Origin: Planctomycetota bacterium
GTDB lineage: Bacteria; Planctomycetota; UBA1135; GCA-002686595
Assembly (NCBI GenBank): GCA_028823345.1
Contig: JAPKBR010000011.1
Location: forward strand, 1-64,000
Reading direction: 5' to 3'
Length of the DNA stretch: 64,000 nt
The number at the start of each line of letters is the position of its first letter. Within the stretch, counting starts at the first letter, position 1. The position numbers and the translations under genes are program-made. Of the stretch, positions 32,467 to 41,420 are shown piece after piece. The notes beneath the pieces are model-generated. The model saw only the letters and a program-made list of their open reading frames with translations. It was not told where the DNA came from and did not search any database.

Positions 32467-34608
32467 CTAGGGCATTGCTTCCAGCTCGACCATCAGGGCC
32501 AGGGCCCCGTCGATTTGGAAATACTCGGTCACCAGGTCGTGAGCGCCCGGGGCCAGATCCAGCTGGACCTCACCGGTCCTCGGAGCATGCCAGGTCCAGT
32601 CTTCAAAGACTGGTTTACCATCGATCAAGACCCGCACCCCATCATCCGACGTCACCCGCAGGAGGTAAGACCCACCCGGAACCTCAACCCGCGCATGGGC
32701 AATCAGCCCAAAGTGATCATTTCCCACGGCTTTCCTCGTGGCCTGCCCCAGGGGTGAATTATGTGTTCCCCCATGGGGACTGATTAAACCGATGCAAGAG
32801 CCCTGGGCCAAGGGCTCCCGTGCCAAGCCCCGCCAAAGCTCCAGCTCTCCCCGGGGATCCGTGTCCTTTTCGCTCCAGCGGAACCAACGGCAATCGAAAT
32901 TCGCGTCCGCCAAGAGGCCGCCGGCCTGTCGCTGTTCCGGTTTTTCTTCGCCGCTGCGAAAGTCCCAGGGACCAAAGGGCCCCATCAGAATGGTTTCGAG
33001 CCCGCCGTTTTCCACGCCCCTTTCCTCGGCTCCGACCACCTGGGAACCCCACACCTGGGGAGTCTGCATCTTCATGACCACTCGCAGCAACTCCGGCTGA
33101 CGCCCGTCGTGGGGAATCAGGGATATCTCACTCAGGCTGCCCCGGGGCAGGTCCCCATCATTGCCCTGCACCCAAGATCCGACGGTGGCTTGATTGAGAG
33201 TCTCGTCGAGGGCAGCGCTAACCCCGTCCAGGGTCAGGTCCTCACCGTCGCCCTCGAAATCATTGTTGGCTAACACAATGCGGCTGCTTTGGCGCAGCAG
33301 TAAATCTCGGTCGTTCGACTTGAAACGATTGAGACCGATCCAATGGTCGCGGGATGAAGTGTCACGCTGCTCCCCAAGGGGTCCGCCCACGAGCTCCGGG
33401 TCCTCGTCCCAGTAAAGCTCAAGGGCGAGATCGTTGCGCGAAAAATCATTGTCCGCCAGCACGCAATCCTGGCCATGTTCGATGGTGACCCCGGTGCCCT
33501 GGGTGTCGTGAATCTCGTTACCCACGATCGCCATGGACGAGCTATAGCCCCCCCAAACCCCGTGCTGGTGGCTACCCGAGAGCCGGTTCTGCACCAGCAG
33601 ATTGCCCGCGGAAAAAGTCCCTTCAAAGCTATTGGCCACCGCGTAGCGCAGGTCATTGCCCCAGAACACGTTGTTGTCGCAGCCCACTGCGGTCTCTCCC
33701 CGGTCTCGGGCCCTGCCGAGGGTCAGGTCATGGCCTGCGTACAAAAAGATCCCATCCCCTCCGTGGGTAGCTGAGTTGAAAGCAACCACGTTGTTGCTGG
33801 AGGATTCAAAGATCAAGATCCCCGCGGAATCCTGACCGCGCCAATAAACCCCATGGCTGTAGCCGCGCACGCAGTAGTCGAACAGGTTGCGGGTGATCGT
33901 GTTTTGATTGGCGCGCCAGAGAGCCAGCCCCCAACCCGAGAGAAAACTAAAGTCACAGTCGTAGACCTTGGCACGGTCCACGCGGCTCATCAAAATTCCG
34001 TTTTGGCCATGCCGTCCGCGGCAGCGGCGAATCGTGGCGTCCGGGGCTGCGGTCAGACTGATCGCCGCGCCATACTTCTCTTGCCATTGGCCATCGTCGT
34101 TCTCATGGGGCCAAAGCCAATCCGCCTCTTCTTCCGCGGCTACGCTCGACAGCAGGCGCATGCCATACCACCCATCAAAACTCAAATCTTCCAGCACCAC
34201 GCCGCTGGAATTTTCCACGCTGATGCACGTTTTCCAGCCCCCGAGGGAACCATTCTTGATGGTCACATCGCTGCAGTTGCGCACGAGGATGCCAGTACCG
34301 GTGAGCTTGTCCAGGTCCGTGCCCAGAGTTGCTCCGCGCAAGCTGGCTCCAGACAGATCGAGTTCCACCCCGTGCTGGTTTTCGATCAAGAGGCCGGGCT
34401 GCTCCGCCCTGGCCGCGAGCAAATGGTCGCCCGTGGTCAGGCGCGTTGGCCCCTGCATCACATAGGGCCCCACGGGCGTCCACTCAACCATGGGGATTAC
34501 CACGGGGGCCGGCCCTGCGGTTCCTTGGCAGGAGACCGCCAGGAAGAGGGCTCCGAGGCAGGAAGCGAGCATGCCGTGGCCAGTGAGTTTGAGATGATCG
34601 ATCAACAT
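32467..34608 (-). CDS. Lipoprotein with parallel beta-helix and PA14-like domain
   Basis: 713 residues from ATG 34608; the frame stays open upstream but without signal-peptide sense. The leader ends in LFLAVSC, a lipobox-like site with Cys near 29. Residues about 90-470 are right-handed parallel beta-helix repeats of the NosD/pectate-lyase type (repeating 'N-x-I/V-x-x-N-x-F/I' rungs such as NVFWGNDLRYAV, GNEIHDTQGTGVTI). The C-terminal ~150 residues resemble a PA14 module (YLLRVTSDDGVRVLIDGKPV). Both point to carbohydrate binding or cleavage on the cell surface. Divergent from nadA. Confidence 0.85.
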   Translation of the reverse strand: MLIDHLKLTGHGMLASCLGALFLAVSCQGTAGPAPVVIPMVEWTPVGPYVMQGPTRLTTGDHLLAARAEQPGLLIENQHGVELDLSGASLRGATLGTDLDKLTGTGILVRNCSDVTIKNGSLGGWKTCISVENSSGVVLEDLSFDGWYGMRLLSSVAAEEEADWLWPHENDDGQWQEKYGAAISLTAAPDATIRRCRGRHGQNGILMSRVDRAKVYDCDFSFLSGWGLALWRANQNTITRNLFDYCVRGYSHGVYWRGQDSAGILIFESSSNNVVAFNSATHGGDGIFLYAGHDLTLGRARDRGETAVGCDNNVFWGNDLRYAVANSFEGTFSAGNLLVQNRLSGSHQHGVWGGYSSSMAIVGNEIHDTQGTGVTIEHGQDCVLADNDFSRNDLALELYWDEDPELVGGPLGEQRDTSSRDHWIGLNRFKSNDRDLLLRQSSRIVLANNDFEGDGEDLTLDGVSAALDETLNQATVGSWVQGNDGDLPRGSLSEISLIPHDGRQPELLRVVMKMQTPQVWGSQVVGAEERGVENGGLETILMGPFGPWDFRSGEEKPEQRQAGGLLADANFDCRWFRWSEKDTDPRGELELWRGLAREPLAQGSCIGLISPHGGTHNSPLGQATRKAVGNDHFGLIAHARVEVPGGSYLLRVTSDDGVRVLIDGKPVFEDWTWHAPRTGEVQLDLAPGAHDLVTEYFQIDGALALMVELEAMP

Positions 34609-34836
34609 GGAGCGTGGGGACTGCGCAAGGAAAGCGCGTGGCAGACCCGCCCGCTTCCTCTTGTCGCCCTTGAGGGTAGGAATCTGAAGGCCCCCCCGCC
34701 AGCCTGCCCGGGACGAGACAGGAAGGATCGAACCGGGAACCAGAAAACTCCCACCCTGTTCCACCTGAAGGGTCGAAGCTGGGGCCCCTTGGGCTTATCC
34801 TGTGGGCCAACCCGGCCCCTGGACCACAATCCAACC

Positions 34837-36165
34837 ATGCCCTCAGATCCTTCCTTCGCCAGCCCCAGCCCCAGCGGCATCACCCTGGCCCCGCAAATCC
34901 CCATTTGCCAAAGCGACATCCCTCTGGACTGGTACAGCCAGGAGTTCAAACCCTACGCGGAAGAGTACCTGGCCCTGCCGGACCGAACCCCGGAAAGCGT
35001 CCTGCCCTGGCTCGACTCTTATGTGCAACCGGCCCTAGAGCACTTCGGCGATTCCCTGTTGTTGCTTGCGCATTATTACATGGGCGGCGAGATCGTCAAG
35101 TTAGTGGAGCGCTACGGGGGCGGCGTCTCGGATAGCTATGTGCTCGCGCTCCAGGCGCGCCAAAACCCCGAGAAAAAAATCATCGTGGAATCCGCCGTGC
35201 ACTTCATGGCCGAAACCGTGGCGCTCTTGGCCCATGATGACCAAAAGGTGTACGTCACCAATCCAAAAGCTGGCTGCACTATGGAGATGCTGGCCAAGGA
35301 TCACATGGTGCTCCCCGCGGTGGACCAGCTGCAAGAGCGCTATGGGGACGACCTGATGGTAATCGCCTACATGAACACCTCGGGCCGCATCAAGGCCATT
35401 GCCGGTTCCACCGGCGGCGCTGTTTGCACCTCATCGAATGCCCACAAGGTGGTGGCTTGGGCGCGCAAGCAGAACAAGAAAATCCTGTTCGTGCCCGATC
35501 AACACTTGGGGCGCAATACCGCTTGGAAACTGGGCATGGACTTGGAGCGCCTTGTGACCCTGCCGGATCCCAAATCACGGGGTGCCAGTTGGACTCTGGA
35601 AGAGGTCGGCCTCGAAGCCCTCGACCGGGCAGAGATGCTGCTTTGGGGTTCTTCCTGCGGCGTGCACACGATCTTCAGCGAAAAGCAAATCCAATGGTGG
35701 CAAGCGCAGGGCTGGCAGACGCTGGTTCACCCGGAATCCCGCCTAGAAGCCGTCCAAGCAGCGGATGGGGTGGGCAGCACCAAGTACCTTTGGAACGCGG
35801 TGTTGAATGCTCCGAAAGGCGCAAAAATTGCGATCGGAACGGAAGGTCACTTCGTGCGCAATGCCCGGATCGAGGGCGCAAAGCGCGGGGTCGAGGTGCA
35901 ACACCTGGCCGAAATCCCCGAACCCGGGTTCTCCCACGCGGGCTGCGGCTGCGCCACCATGAGCCGCAACGACCCGCCCCACTTGGCAGGCTTGCTGGAC
36001 CTCCTGCGCCGCGGCGAGGCGCCGAACCTTTGCCGTGTCTTGGCGGGGGACGTGGTGGATGAAGGCACCGGATTCCGGGACCGTTTGAGTGAAGCCGAGC
36101 GGAATCAACTAACCCATGACGCGCGCCTATCCCTTGAGCGCATGATTGAGATCACCGAGGCCTAG
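34837..36165 (+). CDS. nadA: Quinolinate synthase
   Basis: Condenses iminoaspartate with dihydroxyacetone phosphate to quinolinate in de novo NAD synthesis; oxygen-sensitive [4Fe-4S] enzyme of the cytoplasm. 442 residues from ATG 34837, longer than the usual 300-370 mainly by ~60 residues at the N-terminus. Cluster cysteines are Cys147 (KAGCTMEM), Cys274 (SSCGVHT) and Cys370 or Cys372 (HAGCGCATM). Substrate motifs AHYYMGGEI, YMNTSGRIKA and TEGHFV are intact. nadB and nadC are not adjacent. Confidence 0.95.
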   Translation: MPSDPSFASPSPSGITLAPQIPICQSDIPLDWYSQEFKPYAEEYLALPDRTPESVLPWLDSYVQPALEHFGDSLLLLAHYYMGGEIVKLVERYGGGVSDSYVLALQARQNPEKKIIVESAVHFMAETVALLAHDDQKVYVTNPKAGCTMEMLAKDHMVLPAVDQLQERYGDDLMVIAYMNTSGRIKAIAGSTGGAVCTSSNAHKVVAWARKQNKKILFVPDQHLGRNTAWKLGMDLERLVTLPDPKSRGASWTLEEVGLEALDRAEMLLWGSSCGVHTIFSEKQIQWWQAQGWQTLVHPESRLEAVQAADGVGSTKYLWNAVLNAPKGAKIAIGTEGHFVRNARIEGAKRGVEVQHLAEIPEPGFSHAGCGCATMSRNDPPHLAGLLDLLRRGEAPNLCRVLAGDVVDEGTGFRDRLSEAERNQLTHDARLSLERMIEITEA

Positions 36166-36194
36166 GGTTACGGCCGACCGGGATGGGCAGGCGT

Positions 36195-36734
36195 TTAGGC
36201 CCGCTCCACGTCCCACACTTCCGTGCCAAAGTGGTCCCAAGGCAAACGGCCTTCGTCGCACTTGTCGTCCACGGAAAACTGCACGTCCACAAAGTAGATG
36301 ATCTGACTGGGAGTCGCCGCCCGCAGGTTCTTGGCCCCGTGGGCAACTCCGGGGGGAATGCGCACGAGAAACGAGTTACCATCCCCCAGGACCTTGCGCT
36401 CCACAACCCCTTCCGACGGGGAGCCCTTACGCACGTCACCCACCACTAGCAGGATCTTGTCGCCGGGGGGAACGAACCACACATCGGTCTGGCGCTTGTG
36501 CAGATGGAAGGCCTTGATCCCCAGGGGATCCATCACCGAGTAGTTGATCTGACGCGCACTGAAATCGTCGACCAATTGGTGCATGCCCTCATCCATGCGA
36601 CCGAGTTCTGTCATGGAACCCCCATCGTCGTTGAAACGGCGCAATTGGATGATCTCGAGACCATCGATTTTGGGGGTGGCGGAGTAGTCCTGCACGCCGT
36701 ACTGGGCGGCGGCCTTGTCGTTGAATTCAGTCAT
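36195..36734 (-). CDS. RmlC-like cupin epimerase family protein
   Basis: 179 residues from ATG 36734; earlier in-frame starts extend into non-conserved sequence. A single cupin domain with FHLHKRQTDVWFVPPGDKIL and RIPPGVAHGAKNL resembles dTDP-4-dehydrorhamnose 3,5-epimerase (RmlC/RfbC). The usual partners rmlA, rmlB and rmlD are absent, and some catalytic positions cannot be verified by eye, so it may act on another sugar nucleotide. It converges on nadA with about 30 bases between stops. Confidence 0.75.
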   Translation of the reverse strand: MTEFNDKAAAQYGVQDYSATPKIDGLEIIQLRRFNDDGGSMTELGRMDEGMHQLVDDFSARQINYSVMDPLGIKAFHLHKRQTDVWFVPPGDKILLVVGDVRKGSPSEGVVERKVLGDGNSFLVRIPPGVAHGAKNLRAATPSQIIYFVDVQFSVDDKCDEGRLPWDHFGTEVWDVERA

Positions 36735-36873
36735 GGGGAAGAAGGTGGGGTCCTGGGTGAGGGCATCTTGGCACGGGCCCCGCCCCTCCTCCATCGGCAG
36801 GGAACCCCTCCAGCAGAAGTCCTAGATTGTCCTTCTTGGACCCAGCACAGGGCTGGTCGTACACTTTTGGCCC

Positions 36874-38130
36874 ATGAACCCCACCCGCAACAACCCAGGG
36901 AGCAAGTCTAGCTGCCCAGCCGCCTCCCCTGAACTCACCCACCGCCCGGTGACCGAGATGCGCCACCTGGACCAACTCCTGCTGGGGAGCTTCCCAAGTT
37001 TTGGCGGAGCCTACCTGCGCCGGGTGTACCAACTGCTGGAAGAAGCCATTGGCCGGGGCGTCCCCATGACCCTGGCGATCAGCGGTCCGGTCACCGCCAG
37101 CGGCCAGCATCTGGCTTGGCTCAACCCCCTGCTGGACACGGGTTGGTTCTGCCTCCTGTCCACCACCGACGCGGTCTGTTACCACGATGGCCATCGGGGT
37201 TTGGATTCCGCCAAGGACCATCCCTTTCACGAGGTCCCGATCTTCGGTGACGACGGAGCACTCAGGGATGAGCGCACCATCCGCATCACCGACATCGGCT
37301 TTGACGAGGACCTGTTGCTGGACCAGGATCAAATGATCTCAAGGGTCCTGATGCAGCCCGAATTTCAAAGGCGCATGACAGGCACAGAGATGCGCTCCTT
37401 GCTCGGAGCCGCCTTCGCCAAGCAAGAGCAACGCACCCAAGCCCCGGAAGGCTTAATGGCCCTTTGCCATCGGAAGGCCATGCCCGTATTTGTGGGCGCC
37501 CCAAGCGACGGCTCGGTGTTTTTGAATTCCATGAAACTCTGGGCCCTCGCACGCCTGGGAGAGATCGACTACAAGTTCGAGTTGGACCTGCACGAGGAGG
37601 TGCTGGAATCCTGCGCCTATCACTGGTGGGGTTGCAACGAAACCGAGACAAAAGGCCTCGGCACCTTGGTCTTGGGTGGCGGCGTACCCAAGAACTTCAA
37701 CCTACAACCGGAACCCGCCCTGGCCCAAGTGCTGGGCTTTGAAGAGGTGCGCGGCTACCTGTACGACGTTCAGATCACCAGCGCGCCGGTGACGGACGGT
37801 TCCCTTTCCTCCTGCCCCCCCTCGGAAGCGGTTACCTGGGGCAAGGTGGACAAGGATCTCTACACCTCCACAACCGAGTCCCTGCAAGCAGATTACTCCA
37901 TGGTCATGCCCTTCCTCGCCAAGGCGCTGCTGGACAAGCGCGCCCGATTACAAGCCCTGCAAGTGGAGCTGGGGCCTGAAGAACTCGCCCGCCGGCACCC
38001 CGAAGCTCCTGGTTTCCTGCGGGACCCAGATGGCTATCGCTTGCTTGACCAGCGCGCAGAGTTGCTGGGGAAACTCGAAAAGGAACTGAAGCAACGCAGT
38101 GCGGGATTGCTTAAGGACCTGCGCCCATGA
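36874..38130 (+). CDS. Deoxyhypusine synthase-like protein
   Basis: 418 residues. The deoxyhypusine synthase fold is indicated by GGGVPKNFNLQ (NAD-binding Gly-rich region) and by AVTWGKVDKD, which keeps the lysine that forms the enzyme-imine intermediate in the eukaryotic enzyme. Bacteria lack the eIF5A substrate in most cases, and bacterial relatives act as homospermidine synthases or have unknown polyamine-related roles; NAD-dependent aminobutyl transfer from spermidine is the inferred chemistry. Its stop overlaps the next start by four bases (ATGA). Confidence 0.85.
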   Translation: MNPTRNNPGSKSSCPAASPELTHRPVTEMRHLDQLLLGSFPSFGGAYLRRVYQLLEEAIGRGVPMTLAISGPVTASGQHLAWLNPLLDTGWFCLLSTTDAVCYHDGHRGLDSAKDHPFHEVPIFGDDGALRDERTIRITDIGFDEDLLLDQDQMISRVLMQPEFQRRMTGTEMRSLLGAAFAKQEQRTQAPEGLMALCHRKAMPVFVGAPSDGSVFLNSMKLWALARLGEIDYKFELDLHEEVLESCAYHWWGCNETETKGLGTLVLGGGVPKNFNLQPEPALAQVLGFEEVRGYLYDVQITSAPVTDGSLSSCPPSEAVTWGKVDKDLYTSTTESLQADYSMVMPFLAKALLDKRARLQALQVELGPEELARRHPEAPGFLRDPDGYRLLDQRAELLGKLEKELKQRSAGLLKDLRP

Positions 38131-39215
38131 GCAACCGGACGGACAATTCCCGCATCAGCGGTTTCGACTTGGCCCGGGGCTTAGCCATTCTAGGCATGGT
38201 GCTGGTCAATTTCGACGTGGTGCTCTCCTATGGACACAAGGACCCTGACCTTTTGCGCACGATCGTCAGCGCCTGCACGGGCCGCGCCTCGGCTCTGTTC
38301 GTGACCCTCGCGGGAATCGGCATGATCCTGCTTGGCAAGCGTGCGGTGTTGTTCAAGCGCGCACTATTCTTGGTGGTAGCGGGTTATGCCTGGCAGCTTT
38401 TTTGGACCGGAGACATCCTGCACTACTATGCGTTCTATGTGGCCATAGGTGCGCTCTGTCTCTCCCTTGGTCCGTTGACTCTGGGTGTGCTCGCCGCCGC
38501 CAGCATCGGCATCTTCATGCTATTGATGGGCACGCTGGACTATGGGACGGGTTGGAACTGGACGACTCTCGAATACCCAGAGTTCTGGACCCCACGGGGC
38601 CAGCTGCGAAACCTCTTCTTCAACGGCTTCCACCCTCTGTTTCCATGGTTGGCATTTCTCTTCACGGGCATGGCCCTGGGCAAACTAGAAATCGGACGGG
38701 CAAAGGTGCGACGCTTGGCACTTGTGGGCTCCGTATTGATTTTTATCGGTGCTCAGATGCTCTCGGATCATTTTGGCTCAGTGGAAGACACCCGCGGGTT
38801 CATGCTGCAAATAAAGGAATGGTACAAGGCCCCCGACTCCCTCTATGGCTTGGGCTCCATGCCCCCAGGGCCTTTCTACATGCTCTCCGCCGGGGCCAGC
38901 GCGGTGTTCGTGATCTGCGTTTGCCTCGAAGTGGGCGCCACTCGAATCGGCCAAAGGCTCGCCGCCCCCCTCATCACCTGCGGGCAAATGGCCTTCACCC
39001 TTTATCTGGCCCATGTGCTGGCGCTGTTCTTCCTCTTGGCTCCCCTGCTCGAGTGGTTTCAGGAGCACGGAGATCTCAACCGCACGGGCACTATGGCCCT
39101 GGTGTTTAGCGGCGCCATGGCTTTCAACGTCCTTGCGGTGCTTGGGTCGCTGCTCTGGAAACGACGCTACGACCGCGGCCCCATCGAATTCCTCATGCGA
39201 CGCATCACCGGCTAG
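38127..39215 (+). CDS. DUF418/acyltransferase-like multi-pass membrane protein
   Basis: 362 residues with about ten membrane segments. The N-terminus ISGFDLARGLAILGMVLVNF has the RxxxxDxxRGxxxxxM-like pattern shared by DUF418 and HGSNAT-type membrane acyltransferases. The C-terminal TCGQMAFTLYLAHVLALF segment fits the family. Substrate unknown. It is translationally coupled to the deoxyhypusine-synthase-like gene, which raises the possibility that a polyamine or amine product is acylated or moved, but that is inference. Confidence 0.8.
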   Translation: MSNRTDNSRISGFDLARGLAILGMVLVNFDVVLSYGHKDPDLLRTIVSACTGRASALFVTLAGIGMILLGKRAVLFKRALFLVVAGYAWQLFWTGDILHYYAFYVAIGALCLSLGPLTLGVLAAASIGIFMLLMGTLDYGTGWNWTTLEYPEFWTPRGQLRNLFFNGFHPLFPWLAFLFTGMALGKLEIGRAKVRRLALVGSVLIFIGAQMLSDHFGSVEDTRGFMLQIKEWYKAPDSLYGLGSMPPGPFYMLSAGASAVFVICVCLEVGATRIGQRLAAPLITCGQMAFTLYLAHVLALFFLLAPLLEWFQEHGDLNRTGTMALVFSGAMAFNVLAVLGSLLWKRRYDRGPIEFLMRRITG

Positions 39216-39240
39216 ACTATTGAGAACCCCACAACATCCC

Positions 39241-40464
39241 ATGCGATCCAACCTCCTCCCTATCCTGACAGCGCTTGGGCTCTTGAGCCTCAGCCAAGCC
39301 TTCGCCCCTGACCCCGAGCCCCGTTGGTGGAAGGGCAACACCCATACCCACACCCTTTGGAGTGACGGCAACGCCCTGCCCGAATACGCTGTGACTTGGT
39401 ATAAGGACCGGGGCTATCACTTTTTGGCTCTCACCGATCACAACATCCTGCAGGAATCGGAAACCTGGTTCCCCGTTGCCACTGCCGGCGGTGCACGCTT
39501 GCAACCGGACCAAGTGAAGGCCGTACTCGAATCCAAAAACCCTCTTCTGGAAGAACGCACCCGCGAAGGCCAACGGGAAGTGCGTCTCAACCGACACACG
39601 GAATTGGTGCAACGGTTTTCCGAGCCCGGTAAGTTTCTGCTTGTTCCCGGGGAAGAGGTCACGTCCAGTTGGCGCTCGCCCGGCCCTGAAGGCCGCGGAC
39701 ACCCGGTACACATCAACGCCATTGGCCTGGAAGCATTCATCCCCCCCGCCCGGGGAACGTCGGTGGTGGACGTGCTCAACCAAGTCTTCGATGCAATTGC
39801 TGCCCAGGAAAAATCCCAAGGGAGCTCGGTTTTTGGACACCTGAACCACCCCAACTTTGGCTGGGGGGTCTCCTGGGAAGACATGGCCCGTATCCGTGCG
39901 GGAATCTTCTTTGAAGTTTTCAACGGCCACACGGGCACGGCCGATGCGGGGAATGAGAATCACCCCGGCACCGACGAAATGTGGGACCGGGCCAACATCC
40001 TGCGTCTGACCGAACTCAAGCTGCCCCTCTTGCGGGGGATCTCCACCGATGACACACACCACTACCACGGGGGGAAGGTGGCAGGCCCCGGCCGGGGCTG
40101 GATTGTGGTGCGCGCAAAGTCCCTGGACCTCGATTCCTTGACCCAAGCCATGCGCGCCGGAGACTTTTACTCCAGCTCCGGGGTAGACCTTCAAGACCTA
40201 AAAGTGACCCCGACCTCCTATTCCCTGCAAGCCAAGGTGCGCGAGGGAGAAGCCCTGACCATCGAGTTTGTGGGGGCGCGCAAGGGCGATGCGCCGGAGC
40301 CCGTGGTATTCAGCACCAGTCAAGGTGCAGAGGCGAGCTACACCTTCCAAGGGGACGAACTTTTCGTGCGTGCCCGGGTCACATCAAATCTTCCCCATCC
40401 AGCACCCAAGGTGGAAGGCGAAACCCAAAGAGCCTGGACCCAACCGGTGCTACCCGGGCGTTGA
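39241..40464 (+). CDS. Exported PHP-domain metallohydrolase
   Basis: 407 residues from ATG 39241. A signal peptide (LLPILTALGLLSLSQAFA) precedes a PHP domain: GNTHTHTLWSDGN holds the first His-x-His pair, FLALTDHN the Asp-His, GHLNHPNFGW and DDTHHYH further metal ligands. PHP enzymes are tri-metal phosphoesterases or phosphatases. Secreted members of Planctomycetota are numerous but uncharacterised. It follows the DUF418 gene after 25 bases, so a three-gene operon is likely. It converges on the GT2 gene. Confidence 0.88.
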   Translation: MRSNLLPILTALGLLSLSQAFAPDPEPRWWKGNTHTHTLWSDGNALPEYAVTWYKDRGYHFLALTDHNILQESETWFPVATAGGARLQPDQVKAVLESKNPLLEERTREGQREVRLNRHTELVQRFSEPGKFLLVPGEEVTSSWRSPGPEGRGHPVHINAIGLEAFIPPARGTSVVDVLNQVFDAIAAQEKSQGSSVFGHLNHPNFGWGVSWEDMARIRAGIFFEVFNGHTGTADAGNENHPGTDEMWDRANILRLTELKLPLLRGISTDDTHHYHGGKVAGPGRGWIVVRAKSLDLDSLTQAMRAGDFYSSSGVDLQDLKVTPTSYSLQAKVREGEALTIEFVGARKGDAPEPVVFSTSQGAEASYTFQGDELFVRARVTSNLPHPAPKVEGETQRAWTQPVLPGR

Positions 40465-40481
40465 ATGTTATTGGGTACGGG

Positions 40482-41420
40482 TCACCAAAAAAGGCCTTGG
40501 CCCTCTTCCAGCTTGCCGGGGTCGAGGGGCTTGCCCAGCAATCCGTACAGGATTCCAAGACCCTTCGCGCAGACCGCGCGCCCCTGCCCCCGGGGCAAAG
40601 CCAACAACCAAACCATGGGCAAAAGGGCCACATCCAAGATCCAAAATCCAGCCCAAGCGGTCAGGTTTCCATGGGCGTGTAAGAAACGCACGGAGCCCAG
40701 GCCCATCAGGAATTTGCGCCGGGGGTTGTAGCCCCCACCCGTGGCACTCGATGCCCTGTGCATTGCTCGGGCATTCCCCACCAGGCAATTCTCCCAGCCC
40801 CCCGCTTCCCCGCGCACGCCTAGATCCAAGTCTTCGGTGTAGGCGAAGTAGCCTTCGTCAAACAGGCCTATTTGCTCAAGACACTCCCGCCGGGCAAGCA
40901 GCACACAACCTGGCACATAATCCACGCGCTTGGTTTTTTGCCAGGTAGGGCCGTCCAGTTCTCCCTGTCCCATGAGGGCCGAAAGATTCGCATGGAGACC
41001 CAGCATCCCGCCCACGGCCCAAAGGCGCGCGGGCTCCCCCGGTTGAACAATGCGCGGGCCCAACAGGCCAGCCCCGTTCCGTTGCTCTGCTTCCTGCACC
41101 AGTTGATCGACACAGCGGGGATCCACCAGGGCATCGTTGTTCACAAAGAGCACAAAGCGCGCGCCCTGCTCGAGGGCCAAGCGCGCGCCCTGATTGGCAG
41201 CCGCGCCAAAACCCAAGTTGGTGGGATTGACCAGAATCTGCGCCTCGGGAAACTGGGCGCGTACAAGGGCGAGGGAATCATCCCGTGAGCCATTGTCCAC
41301 AAACAGGATGCGCTCCGCGGAAACTCCGGCGGCGGTCAGGGCGGCGAGGCAATCCAGATTGCCCGGGCCCCCATTCCAATTGACCACAACCCCAAACACT
41401 TTTGGCTGGTCGACGCTCAT
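40482..41420 (-). CDS. Family 2 glycosyltransferase (rhamnosyltransferase-like)
   Basis: 312 residues. GT-A fold with VVVNWNG, the nucleotide-binding region ILFVDNGSRDDS, the DxD-like NNDALV and the acceptor region FDEGYFAYTEDLDLGVR. A C-terminal hydrophobic stretch probably contacts the membrane. Relatives add rhamnose or similar sugars to surface polysaccharide. The ATG overlaps the xseA stop by four bases (ATGA), an unusual pairing of DNA repair with glycosylation. Confidence 0.88.
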   Translation of the reverse strand: MSVDQPKVFGVVVNWNGGPGNLDCLAALTAAGVSAERILFVDNGSRDDSLALVRAQFPEAQILVNPTNLGFGAAANQGARLALEQGARFVLFVNNDALVDPRCVDQLVQEAEQRNGAGLLGPRIVQPGEPARLWAVGGMLGLHANLSALMGQGELDGPTWQKTKRVDYVPGCVLLARRECLEQIGLFDEGYFAYTEDLDLGVRGEAGGWENCLVGNARAMHRASSATGGGYNPRRKFLMGLGSVRFLHAHGNLTAWAGFWILDVALLPMVWLLALPRGQGRAVCAKGLGILYGLLGKPLDPGKLEEGQGLFW

